A stretch of 23,774 nt of DNA from Arthrobacter sp. (GCA_025464925.1 JAODMS010000123.1:1-23774), one strand, 5' to 3'. Counted from the first letter of the stretch, positions 16,789 through 23,674 are shown. A program made the numbers and translations. The notes: generated from the sequence alone by a model not told the origin.

Positions 16789-16829
16789 AAACGGCGGGCA
16801 TCGGAATTCATAACCGATACCCGCCGTTT
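16789..16829. terminator. Bidirectional 16-bp hairpin terminator
   Basis: Arms 16789-16804 and 16814-16829 pair at 15 of 16 positions around a 9-base AT-rich loop. It lies between the GGDEF-EAL gene and the end of the minus-strand peptide gene. Read on the minus strand, the stem is followed by a T-rich stretch (TTTATTGTTG), so it should best terminate the peptide transcript. Confidence 0.7.
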
Positions 16830-16847
16830 GTCGGTACTTCTCCAGCC

Positions 16848-17000
16848 TTAGACGCGGGAGGTGCTGTTCGGCCACCAGCCCGGAGCTGCGACCGAAGTCT
16901 GCCCTGAGTTGTCACCGGTTGCCGACACGGCTGCGGTGGCGGAAAGACCCGCAGCGGCCAGCGCACCGACGACGAGGAGGGTTGCGAGGGTTTTCTTCAT
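16848..17000 (-). CDS. Small secreted peptide precursor (50 residues)
   Basis: The sequence begins MKK, followed by a hydrophobic core (about residues 4-22) and an Ala-rich region with a likely signal peptidase site after ATAAVSA (about residue 27). The predicted mature product is about 23 residues, TGDNSGQ... ending ...WWPNSTSRV, with no cysteines and a Trp-Trp-Pro centre. AGGAG stands 5 bases before ATG 17000, a stronger ribosome binding site than those of most neighbours. The open frame extends 25 codons upstream, but those codons are the leader's tandem repeat and lack a ribosome binding site. It is divergent from the TPR gene. Function unknown; a secreted signal read by the TPR protein, or a cell-envelope peptide, are both possible. 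Confidence 0.65.
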   Translation of the reverse strand: MKKTLATLLVVGALAAAGLSATAAVSATGDNSGQTSVAAPGWWPNSTSRV

Positions 17001-17015
17001 AAGGACTCCTGATGG

Positions 17016-17051
17016 GATTGGTGTGACTAACGTGATTGGTGTGACTGCTGT
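17016..17051. repeat. 18-bp tandem repeat in the peptide gene leader
   Basis: GATTGGTGTGACT occurs at 17016-17028 and 17034-17046, each followed by a 5-base spacer (AACGT, GCTGT), and a third partial unit starts GAT at 17052. The repeats lie between the candidate -10 and the ribosome binding site of the minus-strand peptide gene. They may be paired protein-binding sites or an RNA element. Confidence 0.75.
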
Positions 17052-17062
17052 GATGCGAGTCC

Positions 17063-17068
17063 AGTATA
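17063..17068 (-). promoter_or_regulatory. Candidate -10 box of the peptide gene
   Basis: TATACT on the minus strand is one base from the TATAAT consensus. Transcription would begin near 17056, giving a leader of about 55 bases that contains the 18-bp tandem repeat. No good -35 is found at the usual spacing; a T-run (TTTTTT) lies just upstream. Confidence 0.45.
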
Positions 17069-17209
17069 GGGGCATAAAAAATGTCGCTGGATAGCAATTG
17101 GTCCCGGAACCGCAAAGCCTGTGTTACGGGCGCGGAACCGCGTGACTCCTGTGGAAATACTGCGTCTGTCTTGCTTCCATATTTGTACAATTTCACTTCC
17201 GCGACATCG

Positions 17210-17215
17210 GATAAT
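17210..17215 (+). promoter_or_regulatory. -10 hexamer of a possible leaderless promoter for the TPR gene
   Basis: GATAAT ends 6 bases before ATG 17222, which has no clear ribosome binding site. TTGTAC (17184-17189) is a candidate -35 but 20 bases away. It is part of the palindrome TTGTACAA (17183-17190), which could instead be an operator. Confidence 0.4.
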
Positions 17216-17221
17216 TGAGTC

Positions 17222-18244
17222 ATGCAACAAAACTCCGTTTCGCCGTCCTATGTCGCAGCTGAGCTTCAAGCGCGCGACCACTGGGCCAACCACGGATTCA
17301 GCGAGGCTGCCCAGAGTTCCCGCAGCGCCGCGGAAATTGCGTTTAAGGACGGTGACGCCGATTCATGGTGGAACATGACCTTTTTCCAGGCGGAAAGCCT
17401 CTTGGCCGCCGGACAGTTCGAAGAATGCGCCGAAGTCGCTGCGGCACTGGTCGGCGAACCCAGTGCGGGCGGAGCCCAGTTGCAGTCGCGGGTAAGGATT
17501 TTGTTGTCCAAAGCGTTGCAGGGAGCAGGCCTCCTCGAAAAAGCCGCCGAGGAGGCGAGGACGGCTGCAAATCTAATGGCCCATGATGCCGACGCCGAAA
17601 CAAACGTGACGGCCCGGTTGGCCTTGATCGCTGCCCTGGGCGAAAGTGGCGCGCTTGACGAGGCCTGGACTGAGAGCCTCAATCTGGCGAGCGTGATCTC
17701 AGACGACATCGACGATGAGCTGCTCGGCAACGTTTACTGGGTGATCGGCAACGCGGCTTTTCTTACTAACAGGGTTGAAGACGGCCTGCAATATCACGAA
17801 CTGGCGGCAGCAACTTTTTCACCGGCAAGGAATCTGGACGTCTGGGCGAGATTCAACAATGCCTCGGCCGCGATGCGGCTGGCCGCGGATGTGGCGGATG
17901 CGGCGACCCTCCGCTGCATCGAACGGGCGGAACTGGCGACTGATGTTATTGGCGGAAGCGACGAAAACATCCTGTTACAGAAGTTGAACCGCGGGCACTG
18001 GAATTATCTGGCCGGCGATCCGGCAATGGCTGTCGAAGTTCTCACCGATGTCCGATCCCGTGCGGCTGTCCTCGCACCGCAGGCCCTTGGGGAAGCCTGC
18101 CTGCTTCTGGGCCGGGCTCAAGATGCCCTTGGAGATGCTTCCGCGGCCAAAGCACACCTCCTGGAGGCCGCCGATCACTTCGAGGTGGCAGGAGCGCAAC
18201 AGCGTGCGGATCATGCACGCGGGATGCTCACTGCATTGGGATGA
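17222..18244 (+). CDS. TPR-repeat protein, possible peptide receptor
   Basis: A 340-residue all-helical cytoplasmic protein made of degenerate tetratricopeptide-type helix pairs throughout (for example FQAESLLAAGQFEECAEVAA at about 55-75, then NVYWVIGNAAFLTNRVEDGL, HWNYLAGDPAMAVEVL and ACLLLGRAQDALGDASAAKA). There is no signal peptide and no helix-turn-helix; the N-terminus starts directly with a helix (SYVAAELQARDHWAN). The central section (GNAAFL, RFNNASAAMRLA, ERAELA) resembles, from memory, the sensor half of actinobacterial XRE-TPR regulators. Standalone TPR proteins of this kind include Rap-type peptide-controlled regulators. The divergent secreted-peptide gene 221 bases away makes a peptide-sensing role plausible, but this is inference; a scaffold or co-chaperone cannot be excluded. 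Confidence 0.7.
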   Translation: MQQNSVSPSYVAAELQARDHWANHGFSEAAQSSRSAAEIAFKDGDADSWWNMTFFQAESLLAAGQFEECAEVAAALVGEPSAGGAQLQSRVRILLSKALQGAGLLEKAAEEARTAANLMAHDADAETNVTARLALIAALGESGALDEAWTESLNLASVISDDIDDELLGNVYWVIGNAAFLTNRVEDGLQYHELAAATFSPARNLDVWARFNNASAAMRLAADVADAATLRCIERAELATDVIGGSDENILLQKLNRGHWNYLAGDPAMAVEVLTDVRSRAAVLAPQALGEACLLLGRAQDALGDASAAKAHLLEAADHFEVAGAQQRADHARGMLTALG

Positions 18245-18294
18245 AGTTCAGGCCCAGGCCATGGCTTCGCCCGGAAATCTCTCGTAATCACGAT

Positions 18295-18374
18295 GAGCAT
18301 GCCCTCCCTGCCGGTTCAGGGATGGACATAGCGGGATCATGTCGAGTGGCCAGGCCTAGGGCTGGGCATGTCCC
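18295..18374. repeat. GGACATG repeat element, dispersed partial copy
   Basis: This is a diverged copy of the element arrayed at 20010-20332. It has GAGCATGCCC at 18295, the split palindrome GGACATA-N7-CATGTCG at 18324-18344, and the inverted word GGGCATGTCC at 18364-18373. The offsets between the words (29 and 40 bases) are exactly those of the two copies in front of pcrA. It lies between two convergent genes, and its tail encodes the last residues of the minus-strand membrane protein, so it might also serve as their shared 3' end. Confidence 0.75.
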
Positions 18375-18997
18375 GCGGCGGAAACACCCTTGCGGCCGAG
18401 GAACACGGCCGCCCCGCCGGCTACGAGGCTCAGGACCAGCAGCGCCCAGCCGGCTACGGTGAGTCCCGAGGCCAAGGCGACCTGGCCGGCGTCGACGGCG
18501 TCGGCGGACAACATCGCGTCGATGGCCGCGTTGCCCCACAGCCGCACGGCCGCAAAGAGCAGCGGCACGGCCCACAACGCCCAGCGCAGGGATTTCCGCG
18601 CCACATTCGTCCCGATCAGCAGCAGCCAGCTGAAACCGAAGATCAGCGGGAACAGCGTGCCCGCGGTCTTGTGGATGTAGTTGAGCTGCCCGCGGGCGTC
18701 CTCGTTCATGGCGGCGCGCAGTTGCTCGACGTAGCCCTGGTCGAAGCCCCCAATCATCGTGTCCGGCATGGCCAGGCCGCCGGACAGCTGGGCGAGCTGG
18801 TTCAGGGTAAGGAGGTGGAGGTACCAGAAGAGGAACAGGCTGGCCACCACGCCCGCAATCAGGATCAGATTGCTGTTGTTCTGCGCCTTCTGCGGGCTCC
18901 GGCTGGTGCTGGGGTTGATTACCGGCGGCAGATGATGCTGGGGGACGGCTGCATTGGTGCCGTGCTTCTTGATCCGCTGTGCGGGTGTCTTGGCCAT
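18356..18997 (-). CDS. Membrane protein with four predicted helices
   Basis: A 213-residue protein. A basic, Pro-rich N-terminal segment of about 45 residues (MAKTPAQRIKKHG...) precedes four hydrophobic helices: NLILIAGVVASLFLFWYLHL, TLFPLIFGFSWLLLIGTNV, WALWAVPLLFAAVRLWG and a final VAGWALLVLSLVAGGAAVFLG. Between helices 1 and 2 is a loop of about 65 residues with acidic patches. The family is not recognised. ATG 18997 is chosen over an upstream in-frame start because a -10-like GATAAT ends 6 bases before it and the conserved-looking MAKTPAQRIKK begins there. The C-terminal residues are encoded by a GGACATG repeat copy, so the natural stop may have been displaced by the element. Confidence 0.75.
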   Translation of the reverse strand: MAKTPAQRIKKHGTNAAVPQHHLPPVINPSTSRSPQKAQNNSNLILIAGVVASLFLFWYLHLLTLNQLAQLSGGLAMPDTMIGGFDQGYVEQLRAAMNEDARGQLNYIHKTAGTLFPLIFGFSWLLLIGTNVARKSLRWALWAVPLLFAAVRLWGNAAIDAMLSADAVDAGQVALASGLTVAGWALLVLSLVAGGAAVFLGRKGVSAAGHAQP

Positions 18998-19003
18998 GGC
19001 TCC

Positions 19004-19009
19004 ATTATC
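19004..19009 (-). promoter_or_regulatory. -10 hexamer of a probable leaderless promoter for the membrane gene
   Basis: GATAAT on the minus strand ends 6 bases before ATG 18997. GGAG also occurs in the gap, but too close to the start to be a good ribosome binding site. Confidence 0.4.
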
Positions 19010-19088
19010 GTCTGTCCCCGGCCGCCCGCTGCCCGCTCCACCCAGCCGCTCCGGAACCGCCGCGGCCGCAATGGCAACCGCCTCCCTG

Positions 19089-19116
19089 TTCACTGCCCGG
19101 GGGACGCCGATAGTCT
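19089..19116 (+). promoter_or_regulatory. Probable leaderless promoter of the IMPase-family gene
   Basis: TTCACT (19089-19094), 16 bases of spacer, then TAGTCT (19111-19116). GTG 19124 begins 7 bases after the -10, the spacing expected if transcription starts at the start codon. It is the best formed of the leaderless-type promoters in the window. Confidence 0.5.
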
Positions 19117-19123
19117 GGGAGAC

Positions 19124-19981
19124 GTGACCGAACTAGGAAAGCACCGGCTTGGCCGGCACAGCACTGCTGAACTCAACCCCGCCCTGGATGACTACCAGCT
19201 CGCCGAAGCGCTGGTCCGCGAAGCCGGCACATTGGCGCTGCTGATGCGGCAAGCCGGGCTGGAGGGCCGGCAAAAGACGTCCGTCTCGGACGTGGTCACC
19301 GCCGCCGATCATGCCGCCGAGGCCTATGTGCTGGAGCAGCTCCAGCGTTGCCGGCCCGACGACGGCATCCTGGGCGAGGAGGGTGCCTCCGTGGCAGGCA
19401 GCAGCGGCCGGACCTGGGTCATCGATCCCGTCGACGGCACCTACAATTTCCTGCACGGCTCCAGCTACTGGTGCTCCGCCCTTGCCCTCAAGGACTCGTC
19501 CGGCGTCCGGCTCGGCGCCATCTTCCAGCCCGAGGAGGACAAGCTCTGGCTCGGCGGGACGTCCCGGCCCGCAACGCTCAACGGCGAACGGCTGACCACC
19601 TTCCTGCCCGACGGACCGGACGGAGCGAGTCGTTCGGCCATCCCGGTCTCCGAACTCGGGGTCGCCACCTATATCCACCCGAGCTGGCTCGCCGATCCGA
19701 TGTGCGCCATGCCGTGGCATGCCGCCGCAACCTCTGCCGCCACGCTGCGCATGTTCGGCTCGGGCTCCTGCGACCTCGGCCGCGTCGCCGACGGCGGGCT
19801 GGGCGCCTGGTACCAGCACAGCTGCCCGGAATGGGACTGGCTGCCCGGCCAGGCGATCATCCTCGCGGCGGGCGGCGCGAGCGACGTCGTGCGCGTGAAC
19901 GGACTTGACTGGTTCATCGCAGGCGGCACGACGGCGGTGCGCCAGCTCCGTGCCGCCCTCGAGTCAGGTTCCGCCGGCTAG
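19124..19981 (+). CDS. Inositol monophosphatase family phosphatase
   Basis: A 285-residue magnesium-dependent phosphatase of the IMPase fold. Metal and catalytic marks are Glu85-Glu86 in GEEG, Asp101 and Asp104 in DPVDGT, and Asp238 in CPEWDW; the last marks motif 2, with the family's usual WDxAxG reading WDWLPGQ here. Family substrates include inositol phosphate, histidinol phosphate, PAP and fructose 1,6-bisphosphate; the altered second motif prevents a confident choice, but myo-inositol-1-phosphate (for mycothiol and phosphatidylinositol) or histidinol phosphate would be natural in an actinobacterium. GTG 19124 is preferred because a promoter-like TAGTCT lies 7 bases upstream; an open frame continuing far upstream crosses the minus-strand gene and is a shadow. 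Confidence 0.87.
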   Translation: MTELGKHRLGRHSTAELNPALDDYQLAEALVREAGTLALLMRQAGLEGRQKTSVSDVVTAADHAAEAYVLEQLQRCRPDDGILGEEGASVAGSSGRTWVIDPVDGTYNFLHGSSYWCSALALKDSSGVRLGAIFQPEEDKLWLGGTSRPATLNGERLTTFLPDGPDGASRSAIPVSELGVATYIHPSWLADPMCAMPWHAAATSAATLRMFGSGSCDLGRVADGGLGAWYQHSCPEWDWLPGQAIILAAGGASDVVRVNGLDWFIAGGTTAVRQLRAALESGSAG

Positions 19982-20009
19982 CTTCGGCGGCCCCCGTTCC
20001 ATCTCCGTG

Positions 20010-20149
20010 GGACATGCCCATTCTTGGGCCGCGCGAGCGGACATGCCCATTCCTCGCCGCAATTTCCGTGGGACATGCCCATTCCTGGCCGGGAGGACTG
20101 GACATAGTGGCAATATGTCCAGCGGCCGCAGGCAGGGGAGGGCATGTCC
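20010..20149. repeat. GGACATG repeat array, copy A
   Basis: Three forward words GGACATGCCCATTC start at 20010, 20039 and 20071. A perfect 9-bp inverted repeat follows (CTGGACATA at 20098-20106, TATGTCCAG at 20114-20122), then the inverted word GGGCATGTCC (20140-20149), which is the exact reverse complement of GGACATGCCC at 20071-20080. The result is a nested hairpin or cruciform of about 79 bases. Word spacings alternate 29 and 32 bases, about three helical turns. A degenerate seventh word (about 20160-20173) links this copy to copy B. Confidence 0.93.
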
Positions 20150-20192
20150 GGCTCTGTGGGGGCATACTCATTCCCCGCCGCAACTCCTGTGG

Positions 20193-20332
20193 GGACATGC
20201 CCATTCTTGGACCGCGTGAGCGGACATGCTCATTCCTCGCCGCAGTTTCCGGAGGACATGCTCATTGTTGGCCGCGGGGACCGGACATAGTGCCCTTATG
20301 TCCAGTGACCGAGGGCGGGGGAGGGCATGTCC
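20193..20332. repeat. GGACATG repeat array, copy B
   Basis: This repeats copy A base for base in layout, with every word exactly 183 bases further on: forward words at 20193, 20222 and 20254, the split palindrome at 20283-20303, and the inverted word at 20323-20332. By hand count there are about 20 mismatches over 140 positions and no gaps. In the outer stem one base pair becomes a G-T wobble, so pairing is kept. Together the copies occupy most of the 413-base gene-free gap (19982-20394) before pcrA; the rest is G-rich sequence and the pcrA promoter. Confidence 0.93.
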
Positions 20333-20378
20333 CGCGGGGTGGGGGGAGGGGGCGGACGCCACCGTCAGCGGCACCGCC

Positions 20379-20384
20379 TAGACT
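20379..20384 (+). promoter_or_regulatory. Candidate -10 box of pcrA
   Basis: TAGACT lies 10 bases before ATG 20395 in a short AT-rich patch (TTATATACA). Transcription would begin only a few bases before the ATG, giving a nearly leaderless mRNA. No ribosome binding site is seen. Confidence 0.4.
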
Positions 20385-20394
20385 TATATACACC

Positions 20395-22896
20395 ATGGAC
20401 ATGTTGTTTGACCCTTACGCCGACGGACCCTTCCAAGCTGCCTCCAAGACGGCCGCGCCCACCAAATCGCCCGCCGGGAACGGAATGGCCGCCTTTCAAC
20501 CCGAGGCCACTTTCGGGGCCAACGGGGGAAACGGAGCGGACTGGGACCGTCCGCAGCTTCCGACGGCGAATGAGCTCCTGGAGGGGCTGAACCCGCAGCA
20601 GGAGGAAGCGGTCAAGCACGCCGGCACCGCCCTGCTGATTGTGGCCGGCGCCGGCTCCGGCAAGACCCGGGTGCTCAGCAACCGGATCGCCCACCTGATC
20701 GCCACGGGGCGGGCGCACCACGGCGAGATCCTGGCCATCACCTTCACCAACAAGGCCGCGGCAGAAATGCGGGAGCGGGTCGAAGCCCTCGTCGGCGGCC
20801 GGGCCAAGACCATGTGGGTCTCCACCTTCCACTCCTCCTGCGTCCGGATCCTGCGCCGCGAGGCCAAGAATGTCGGCCTGAACTCCAACTTCTCCATCTA
20901 CGATTCCGCGGACTCGCTGCGCCTGATCACGCTCGTGGCCAAGAACCTGGACCTCGATCCCAAGCGTTTTGCGCCCAAGGCCATCCAGCACAAAATCTCG
21001 GCGCTCAAGAACGAGCTGATCGACGCTGACAGCTACTCCTCCAGTGCCAACCACAACGACCCGTTCGAACAGGCCGCCGCCGAGGTCTTCAAGGGCTACA
21101 GCCAGCGCCTGCGCCAGGCCAACGCCATGGACTTCGATGACCTGATTGCCGAGACCGTCTACATGTTCCGGGCCTTCCCGGCGCTCGCGGACTCCTACCG
21201 GCGCCGCTTCCGGCACGTCCTTGTAGACGAATACCAGGACACCAACCACGCCCAGTACGCGCTGGTGCGCGAGATCGTGGGCGAGGGCCCCGGCGCGGCC
21301 GAGCTCACCGTCGTCGGCGATTCGGACCAGTCCATCTACGCCTTCCGCGGCGCCGATATCCGCAACATCGTGGAGTTCGAAAAGGATTACCCGGACGCCC
21401 GCACCATCAAGCTGGAGCAGAACTACCGCTCCACCCAGACGATCCTCAGCGCCGCCAACTCCGTCATCTCCCGCAACCCCAACCGGCCCGAGAAGCGGCT
21501 CTGGACGGCGGAGGGCGACGGCGAAAAGATCGTCGGCTACGTGGGCGAGAACGAGCACGACGAGGCCCAGTTCATCGCCAAGGAGATCGACCGGCTGCAG
21601 GACGAGGGCAATCTGCGCCCCGGCGACGTCGCGATCTTCTACCGCACCAACGCCCAGTCGCGCTCCATCGAAGACGTGCTGGTGCGTGTCGGGCTGCCGT
21701 ACAAGGTGGTCGGCGGGACCCGCTTCTACGAGCGCAAGGAGATCAAGGACGCGCTCGCCTACCTGCGCGTCCTGGTCAACCCGGACGACGACGTCAACCT
21801 TCGCAGGGTGCTTAACGAACCCAAGCGCGGCATCGGTGACCGCGCCGAGGGTGCCGTGGCGGCGCTGGCCCAGCGGGAGCGGATGTCGTTCATGGCGGCT
21901 GCCCGGCGTGCCGAGGAAGCCCCGGGCATGGCAACGCGTTCCGTCAACGCCGTCCTGGGGTTCGTGAAGCTGCTCGATGACCTCGCCGAAGTCGCCACCG
22001 GCTCGGGCGCCGCCGCTGCGCTGGAAGCCGTGCTGGAACAGACCGGCTACCTCGCCGGGCTGCGTTCCAGCACGGATCCACAGGACGAGTCCCGCGTGGA
22101 GAACCTGGCGGAACTCGTCGCCGTCGTGCGTGAATACGAACAGGAGAACCCGGAAGGTTCCCTGGGTGCCTTCCTGGAGCAGGTGTCCCTGGTGGCCGAC
22201 GCGGACCAGATCCCGGACGCGCCCGGGGCTGACATCGACGCCGCCGTGGCGGAGGCCAAACGCCTTGGCGTGGTCACGCTGATGACCCTGCACACCGCCA
22301 AGGGCCTTGAATTCCCGGTGGTGTTCCTGACCGGCATGGAGCACGGGCTGTTCCCGCACCAGCGCTCGGCAACGGACCCCAAGGAGCTCGCCGAAGAGCG
22401 GCGGCTGGCCTATGTGGGCCTGACCCGCGCCCGCAAGCGTCTCTACGTCACCCGCTCCGAAGTCCGCAGTATGTGGGGCCAGAGCCAGTACAACCCGGCC
22501 AGCCAGTTCCTCGAGGAAATTCCGGCCGAGCTGGTCGAATGGAAGCGCGAGGGCACCAGCCGGCAGTCCGGCGGCTGGGGGAGCGGTGGGTCCATCGGCT
22601 CTAGCCGGTACAGCGGATCGTTCTGGGGCGCAGACTCCTCCCGCGGCGCCGCCGCGGACTCCTCGGCCGGTTTCAATGCGGACGTTCCCGCTGTCATCGC
22701 CAAGAACCGGGTCCAGCCACAGAAGGAAGTCGTGGCCGTCAGCGTGGGGGACAAGGTGAACCACACCAGCTTCGGCAACGGCACGGTGCTTGCCCTCGAA
22801 GGGGCAGGGGACAAGACCGTGGCCAAGGTGAAGTTCGACGTCGGCGAGAAGCGGCTCCTGCTCCGTTACGCGCCGCTGACGAAGCTCGACGCCTGA
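20395..22896 (+). CDS. pcrA: ATP-dependent DNA helicase PcrA (UvrD/Rep family)
   Basis: An 833-residue superfamily 1A helicase that unwinds DNA 3' to 5' during repair, replication and removal of stalled complexes. After about 60 disordered residues come the Q-motif LNPQQEEAV, Walker A GAGSGKT (85-91), motif Ia TFTNKAAAEM, Walker B DEYQD (278-282), motif III GDSDQSIYAFRGAD, motif IV QNYRST, motif V TLHTAKGLEFPVVF and motif VI VGLTRARKRLY. A Gly/Ser-rich linker leads to a C-terminal Tudor-like segment (VGDKVNHTSFGNGTVL to the end), which in this family contacts RNA polymerase. ATG 20395 is chosen since further upstream in-frame codons lie in the repeat array. It is a core gene; the repeat array upstream is probably unrelated to its function. 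Confidence 0.97.
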   Translation: MDMLFDPYADGPFQAASKTAAPTKSPAGNGMAAFQPEATFGANGGNGADWDRPQLPTANELLEGLNPQQEEAVKHAGTALLIVAGAGSGKTRVLSNRIAHLIATGRAHHGEILAITFTNKAAAEMRERVEALVGGRAKTMWVSTFHSSCVRILRREAKNVGLNSNFSIYDSADSLRLITLVAKNLDLDPKRFAPKAIQHKISALKNELIDADSYSSSANHNDPFEQAAAEVFKGYSQRLRQANAMDFDDLIAETVYMFRAFPALADSYRRRFRHVLVDEYQDTNHAQYALVREIVGEGPGAAELTVVGDSDQSIYAFRGADIRNIVEFEKDYPDARTIKLEQNYRSTQTILSAANSVISRNPNRPEKRLWTAEGDGEKIVGYVGENEHDEAQFIAKEIDRLQDEGNLRPGDVAIFYRTNAQSRSIEDVLVRVGLPYKVVGGTRFYERKEIKDALAYLRVLVNPDDDVNLRRVLNEPKRGIGDRAEGAVAALAQRERMSFMAAARRAEEAPGMATRSVNAVLGFVKLLDDLAEVATGSGAAAALEAVLEQTGYLAGLRSSTDPQDESRVENLAELVAVVREYEQENPEGSLGAFLEQVSLVADADQIPDAPGADIDAAVAEAKRLGVVTLMTLHTAKGLEFPVVFLTGMEHGLFPHQRSATDPKELAEERRLAYVGLTRARKRLYVTRSEVRSMWGQSQYNPASQFLEEIPAELVEWKREGTSRQSGGWGSGGSIGSSRYSGSFWGADSSRGAAADSSAGFNADVPAVIAKNRVQPQKEVVAVSVGDKVNHTSFGNGTVLALEGAGDKTVAKVKFDVGEKRLLLRYAPLTKLDA

Positions 22897-22945
22897 GCGC
22901 GGGCACGTAGGGATATTCGCGAACCGGGCCACCCCGGCTGCCGGG

Positions 22946-22951
22946 CATAAT
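22946..22951 (+). promoter_or_regulatory. -10 hexamer of a probable leaderless promoter for the lipoprotein gene
   Basis: CATAAT ends 7 bases before ATG 22959. The in-frame ATG at 22950 overlaps this hexamer. GGAGG (22952-22956) is only 2 bases from ATG 22959, too close for a normal ribosome binding site. Confidence 0.4.
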
Positions 22952-22958
22952 GGAGGCC

Positions 22959-23657
22959 ATGCGACGGACTGTATTGGGGCTCCTGGCCGCCCTCTTTGTG
23001 GTGACCGCCACGGCCTGCACTGTCACCACCCAGGACCCTGGTTATGTGGCTCCGCCGCCGCTGCCGCCCTTGGAACAGTTGGAACGGGCGGCCCTGGTGG
23101 ACCCGGCCGGGTTCCGGGCTGGCCAGGACGTTCTCTCGTTCATCACCGAGGACCGGAATATCGTGTGCTCGCTGACGTCTGCCAAGGGAGAGCACCTCAA
23201 TCTCCCGTACGAGGTGAACAGTTTTACCGACAGCGCCAACGACAAGCTGGCCACCGTCCCCGTCGCCCACTGCGAACTGGCGAACTACCCCAAACCTGCC
23301 GCCAGCGATGTTCGGGACGATTGCGCCGGCACCGGTCTGGGCTACCTCGGCGGCACGGCGCTGCTCACGCCGGACAAGGCCACATACGGGGAATGCCGTT
23401 CCGGCGTCACCCAAATGGAGGCCACCTACGGCCCCAAGGGAAGCAAGAGCGGCCCGCTCAGCGAACTTCCCGTCCTGGCAGACGGGGCCAACCTGGAGCG
23501 GAACGGGCTCCGCTGCTCGGCATATAACCATGGCGTAGCGTGCGGGAACGTATCCGCAGGTGTTGCCTTCTTCGTTGCCAGGGATCATTACGAAGCCTTT
23601 TCCAAGGGTGCCAAAACCGCCGTTCCGGCACCGGCTGAGGCCCCAAAAACCCCGTAA
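22959..23657 (+). CDS. Secreted lipoprotein of unknown function
   Basis: A 232-residue protein. MRR plus a hydrophobic stretch (LGLLAALFVVTATA) ends at a Cys (about residue 20) in a weak lipobox (ATAC), so it is probably a lipid-anchored exported protein. The mature part starts with a Pro-rich linker (APPPLPPLEQ). Five to seven further cysteines, spread through NIVCSL, AHCELA, DDCAG, GECRSG, LRCSAY and VACGN, suggest three disulfides and an extracellular beta-rich fold. Sequences with a similar Cys pattern (CxxT...CxxY...GVxCxN) occur in uncharacterised actinobacterial envelope proteins. ATG 22959 is chosen over 22950 because the latter overlaps the -10. Its last codons form part of a possible terminator. 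Function unknown. Confidence 0.8.
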   Translation: MRRTVLGLLAALFVVTATACTVTTQDPGYVAPPPLPPLEQLERAALVDPAGFRAGQDVLSFITEDRNIVCSLTSAKGEHLNLPYEVNSFTDSANDKLATVPVAHCELANYPKPAASDVRDDCAGTGLGYLGGTALLTPDKATYGECRSGVTQMEATYGPKGSKSGPLSELPVLADGANLERNGLRCSAYNHGVACGNVSAGVAFFVARDHYEAFSKGAKTAVPAPAEAPKTP

Positions 23658-23670
23658 TGTAGGGCTTTTT
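23645..23670 (+). terminator. Possible intrinsic terminator overlapping the lipoprotein stop
   Basis: AAAAAC-CCC pairs with GGG-CTTTTT around an 8-base loop, with one C-C mismatch; the right arm is itself a T-run. It overlaps the stop codon at 23655. It is one of the few T-tract terminators in the window; stability is modest. Confidence 0.4.
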
Positions 23671-23674
23671 CTAC

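Noticed and set aside
18368..19123. Long N-terminal extension of the IMPase-family protein
   Set aside because: It is antisense to the four-helix membrane protein and encodes low-complexity Gln/Arg/Gly sequence; a promoter-like box precedes GTG 19124.
20010..20332. CRISPR array
   Set aside because: The repeated word is only 14 bases, some words are inverted, and the sequences between words are themselves conserved between copies, unlike unique spacers. No cas genes are present.
20014..20394. N-terminal extension of PcrA (127 extra residues)
   Set aside because: The extra codons translate the repeat array; MDMLFDPY at 20395 starts after a promoter-like TAGACT and fits the family length.
20365..22932. 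855-residue open frame antisense to pcrA
   Set aside because: Shadow of a GC-rich gene; composition is low in recognisable domains and it lies fully opposite a clear helicase.
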